DNA of 64,000 bases, from NCBI GenBank assembly GCA_946482365.1, contig CAMLQY010000007.1, positions 1 through 64,000 on the forward strand, read 5' to 3'. Shown piece by piece: positions 58,959-64,000 of this stretch. The position numbers were made by a program, and so were the translations under genes. Each line of letters begins with the position of its first letter. Positions within the stretch are counted from its first letter, which is position 1. Source of the stretch: an uncultured Actinomycetes bacterium (GTDB lineage: Bacteria > Actinomycetota > Thermoleophilia > Solirubrobacterales > 70-9). Under the pieces are notes generated by a model that saw nothing but the letters and a program-made list of their open reading frames with translations, was not told where the DNA came from and ran no database searches.

Positions 58959-61142
58959 CTACTGAGTCGGGGGGGTGTCGGGGATTCGGTGCAACGGGGC
59001 GTTGGCTGGGCCGCACGCCTCGGGGTCGAGCTTGCCGTTCAGTTTCCAGACGGTGACCATGCCGCTTCGTTGGATGGGAATTGCTGCCTTTTCTCCGCGG
59101 AGCCAGCGGGACTCGGGGGAGGGGATTGGGTCGTCGGGGTGGAGGAAGTTGAGGAAGGGGGTGGTGACCAGGTAGTCGAGGTCGGCTTCGTCGACGGCGG
59201 TACGGAAGGCGGCGCAGGTGGGGATCGCGTTGAAGGCGGCGTGAGGGCCCTTTTCGCCCAGGTAGACGACGCGGTTGGAGAGGTCGGTGCCGTAGAAGCC
59301 GTACTGGAGGAAGCCGGCGGTGGTGCCGGCGAGGCCGATGCGGGCGTCCTCGAGGTCGCGCGAGCGCTGGTAGGCGGCGTCGAGGCCCAGGCCGGGGATG
59401 TCGGAGCCGGCGGCGAAGCGGTCGCGGAGGTAGTCGCGCTGGATCGGGTAGCCGATCGCCGCGACGAGCAATGCGAGAACGGCAAAACCGCCGACGACGA
59501 CACCTCGGCTGGCGCCCCGCCCCCGCACGAAAAGCAGCGCGGCAGGGACGACGACTACCAGGAATGCCAGCGCGAGGCCGAAGACGCGGGCTGGGTCGCG
59601 GAGGACGGCGTCGGCGCGGTTGGTGATGACCAGGACGGCGAGCAGGGCGCCGAGCAGGGTCCATTCGCGCCAGCCGTCGAGGCATTTGAAGCCGAGAGGG
59701 AGCAGGGTCAGGCCGAGGAGGAGGGCCGGGACCGCGTAGCGGATGTTGATGCCGAAGCCGGTGGGAGCGCCCTCGGCGCCGGCGGCGCTGAGAGGGGTGA
59801 AGAGATAGGCGAGCGTGCCGAAGAGGGCCACGGCGCCCATCCAGCGGAGGACAGGCTCGCGGTCACGCAACAGGACGAGCAGGGCCCCTGCGACAGCTCC
59901 GGCGATCACCAACGGCCAGAGCGTTCCAAAAGCCTGATCCAGGCCCGGCCCGAAGTACTCCCGCCATACGCTTGTGTCAGTCGCGTAGTGGACGATGCTG
60001 AAGTCCGGCCGGCCCTCCTGCAGCCGCTCGGGATGCGGCAGCGAAATAGGCCCGATGCTCGTCGCCTGCGGCAGCGGGTTGCCGGCGACGATCAGGTTGC
60101 GCAGGTACCAGTAACCGCCTCCGAGACAGGCAGGGATCAGCCACCATCCCGCAGCGGCCCAGCGCTTTCCCGCTGGGGCCAACACGAGCACTGAAAGCGT
60201 CAGCGCTGCAGCCACAGCTACAGCAGTCGACTTCGTGCCCACCGCGAGCCCGGTTGCCAATCCAGCGGCAGCGATGGCCCATCCCCCACGCCACCCGCGC
60301 GAGTCGCGTATCGCGTTGACGAGGATCGCGGCGGCGGCAAGCAAGAGAGCGGCAGCGACGAGGTCATTCTTGGCAGCCCCTGGCTCCCTCACCACGAGCG
60401 TGTGGCACTCGAGGACTACGGCAGCTGCGACGACAGTGAGGTGGCCCCGCCCGTAGGGCCGACCGATGCACCAAGCTGCGAGGAACGCGATTCCAAGGAA
60501 GCTGAAGTTCAAGAAGAGCGACAGCGTGTCTCGCTCTGTCAGCAGAATCCCAATCGCATGCAGAAGCTCAGAGTTCTGCGGATAGAGCCAGTTGGTGAAG
60601 ACCGTCTCGGTGTAGTGCAGCCCGGTGACCGAGTGGCTCTTCGCCATCTCCACGGCGAAGGGCATGTGGTACCAGAGCGAGTCGAAGTTGAAGATGCCCC
60701 TGTCCAGGGCATCCTTGGTAGTCAGCCCCCAATGGGTCACCACCAGGGCAATCACCCCGACTGTGATGACCCACGGCAACCAAGCCGCCCCTCCGGCGGG
60801 TGGCGTCGTAGGGGGGACCGCCCCTGAGGACGCTTTAGCGACCGGAAGGGGCGGTGGGTCCCCTGCGGCGACAGGACCCGCCGGCCGGAGCCTCCAAGCC
60901 AGCCCTGCCAGTAGAGCAGATGAGCCAATGAGGGCCCACGCGTAGAGGAGACCGACCGTGCCGAGGATCTCGCCGATCCAGACCAGAAGGGCGACCGCGA
61001 CTACAGCCTCGACCAGCCGGGCAGGCGCCCCGTCCCAAGCCGGGAGCAGGCGCTGCCGCAACCGGTATGCCGTGAACCCCAGCGACAGTCCCACCGCCGC
61101 CAGACAGAGGACCCCGACGACGTAAGTACCGGCGCTAACCAC
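58959..61142 (-). CDS. Polytopic membrane protein, GT39/PMT-like; carries an intragenic palindromic element
   Basis: 727 aa from a GTG at 61142 with GAGG 6 nt upstream. More than ten helices (VVGVLCLAAVGLSLGFTAY, LVEAVVAVALLVWIGEILG, WAIAAAGLATGLAVGTKST) and a large C-terminal domain (DIPGLGLDAAYQRSRDL, YFLQYGF-like FLQYGFYGTD). DSLWYHMPFAVEMAKS near residue 150 and YTETVFTNWLYPQNSELL suit lipid-sugar-dependent glycosyltransferases. Substrate unknown. The Pro/Ala-rich loop at residues ~88-112 (AGDPPPLPVAKASSGAV) is encoded by the inverted copy of element F at 60808-60881, which is unusual for a membrane-protein gene. Confidence 0.7.
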   Translation of the reverse strand: MVSAGTYVVGVLCLAAVGLSLGFTAYRLRQRLLPAWDGAPARLVEAVVAVALLVWIGEILGTVGLLYAWALIGSSALLAGLAWRLRPAGPVAAGDPPPLPVAKASSGAVPPTTPPAGGAAWLPWVITVGVIALVVTHWGLTTKDALDRGIFNFDSLWYHMPFAVEMAKSHSVTGLHYTETVFTNWLYPQNSELLHAIGILLTERDTLSLFLNFSFLGIAFLAAWCIGRPYGRGHLTVVAAAVVLECHTLVVREPGAAKNDLVAAALLLAAAAILVNAIRDSRGWRGGWAIAAAGLATGLAVGTKSTAVAVAAALTLSVLVLAPAGKRWAAAGWWLIPACLGGGYWYLRNLIVAGNPLPQATSIGPISLPHPERLQEGRPDFSIVHYATDTSVWREYFGPGLDQAFGTLWPLVIAGAVAGALLVLLRDREPVLRWMGAVALFGTLAYLFTPLSAAGAEGAPTGFGINIRYAVPALLLGLTLLPLGFKCLDGWREWTLLGALLAVLVITNRADAVLRDPARVFGLALAFLVVVVPAALLFVRGRGASRGVVVGGFAVLALLVAAIGYPIQRDYLRDRFAAGSDIPGLGLDAAYQRSRDLEDARIGLAGTTAGFLQYGFYGTDLSNRVVYLGEKGPHAAFNAIPTCAAFRTAVDEADLDYLVTTPFLNFLHPDDPIPSPESRWLRGEKAAIPIQRSGMVTVWKLNGKLDPEACGPANAPLHRIPDTPPTQ
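60808..60881 (-). repeat. Palindromic element F, intragenic copy
   Basis: The reverse complement of 58851-58924, 73 of 74 positions identical, lying inside the coding sequence of the membrane protein and translated as part of a loop between predicted helices. The copies are ~1.9 kb apart and in inverted orientation, one at the 3' end of the gene and one near its 5' end. Confidence 0.9.
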
Positions 61143-61154
61143 CCGCCACCTCTG

Positions 61155-61201
61155 TTCCGGTGCGCTTTATCCCCGTATAGAGGGGAAAAGGCGCACTGGA
61201 A
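61155..61201. repeat. Palindrome D (20-bp arms, TATAG loop)
   Basis: Arms 61155-61174 and 61182-61201 pair over 20 positions with two G:U-type and one mismatched position; the loop is GTATAGA. Left arm TTCCGGTGCGCTTTATCCCC matches the left arm of palindrome C at 17 of 20 or so positions, and the loop shares TATAG. It sits between the FtsB-like gene (stop at 61227) and the GTG of the membrane protein (61142), both minus strand. Confidence 0.85.
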
Positions 61202-61226
61202 GAGCTTGGCATGCGCCGGGTTGGCG

Positions 61227-61589
61227 CTAGAGGCCGTGGACGACGATCGGGGTCTCGCCGGGGGCGACCATGCCCTGGGCGCGTGCCTTGCCGTTGAGGT
61301 AGATCGGGTCGTCGGCGTGCTGGACCTGCCAGTGGAGGCGCGTGTTTTCGTCCTGCACCTCGTGCAGCTTGGCTTTGGCGGCCGTCGTCGCCGTGTAGGT
61401 CTTGACGAAGTCGATCACCGGGTTGAGGTAGGAGTAGAGGACGGCCGCGAGGACCAGGGTCAGCGCGACCCGCCCGACCCGGTCCCAGTGGACGCGACTC
61501 GCCCCGCGCCGCGCCGCAGGACGGCGAGCGGCGGGGCGGCGCCTGGGCGCCGCGGCGGGCCTTCTCCTCGCCTGCGCGCGCGCTGCCAT
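61227..61589 (-). CDS. FtsB/DivIC-like septum formation initiator
   Basis: 120 aa. Arg/Ala/Pro-rich cytosolic N-terminus (RRRPAARRPAARRG), one membrane helix (ALTLVLAAVLYSYLNPVIDF), then a coiled coil (TTAAKAKLHEVQDENTRLHW) and a small end domain (LNGKARAQGMVAPGET), the arrangement of FtsB/DivIC. It would act in the divisome outside the membrane with FtsL and FtsQ. It follows enolase by 47 nt on the same strand, a frequent actinobacterial order (eno then ftsB-like). Confidence 0.85.
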   Translation of the reverse strand: MAARAQARRRPAAAPRRRPAARRPAARRGASRVHWDRVGRVALTLVLAAVLYSYLNPVIDFVKTYTATTAAKAKLHEVQDENTRLHWQVQHADDPIYLNGKARAQGMVAPGETPIVVHGL

Positions 61590-61636
61590 GCCCGCTGCTA
61601 CGCGGTCGGGGCCCGCATTCCTTCATCGGATTCCGC

Positions 61637-64000
<2,364 letters not shown>

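Overview
The window looks like chromosomal DNA of a very high-GC Gram-positive actinobacterium, most probably class Thermoleophilia (Solirubrobacterales-like). This is inferred from GC-dominated third codon positions, frequent GTG and TTG starts, secreted beta-propeller and cysteine-pair repeat proteins with Arg/Lys-rich C-termini, and the enolase / FtsB-like gene neighbourhood. I ran no database search, so the taxonomy is an inference.

Layout. (1) 1-5 kb, minus strand: secreted proteins, including a signal-peptide gene cut by the left edge, a Vgb-like propeller with C-terminal repeats, and a coupled three-gene set with a glycosidase-like TIM barrel. (2) 5.2-6.4 kb: a DUF4143-type AAA ATPase with a twin-dyad promoter. 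(3) 6.5-38 kb: a large surface-glycan locus. It holds an O-antigen polymerase/ligase-like protein, three PAPS sulfotransferases, four GT4 glycosyltransferases, a zinc-ribbon methyltransferase, a Wzx flippase, a Wzz/BY-kinase fusion, a WecA-like phosphosugar transferase and an NAD-dependent epimerase. Its core is a nonulosonic acid module. The left arm (minus, 21.1 to 14.7 kb) is pseB, an HP-motif glycosyltransferase, phyH-like, a second neuB-like gene, spsF-like and wzx, with 4-nt overlaps at the end. The right arm (plus, 21.3 to 29 kb) is an NHL protein, pseC, pseI, pseG, a TolB-like protein, pseH and a sulfotransferase. Together they supply every step from UDP-GlcNAc to pseudaminic acid; the only candidate CMP-transferase is the SpsF-like protein. 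(4) 37-45 kb: metabolic and stress genes (PLP enzyme, zinc alcohol dehydrogenase-like, DUF1801, Mug glycosylase, cupin, a divergent MpsC/DUF2294 pair, STAS protein, fatty-acid desaturase, arylsulfotransferase-like lipoprotein). (5) 45.2-49.5 kb: a lower-GC defence island (C5 methyltransferase, Vsr, a probable PD-(D/E)XK nuclease, and a DUF262-HEPN pair) ending at an initiator tRNA gene. (6) 49.7-64 kb: core genes (tRNA-fMet, Ppx/GppA, TPP enzyme, tRNA-Leu, an ECF sigma factor fused to a zinc anti-sigma-like domain, MBL hydrolase, pseudo-rhomboid, class I aldolase, nuclease, membrane glycosyltransferase, FtsB-like, enolase, and a parvulin isomerase cut by the right edge).

The least expected structure is a set of long near-perfect palindromes (13-29 bp arms) at gene ends. 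They fall into recognisable families. One 74-bp element occurs twice in inverted orientation: once between genes and once inside the coding sequence of a membrane glycosyltransferase. They may act as terminators, but sequence sharing between distant copies and the intragenic copy suggest a mobile or actively copied palindromic element.
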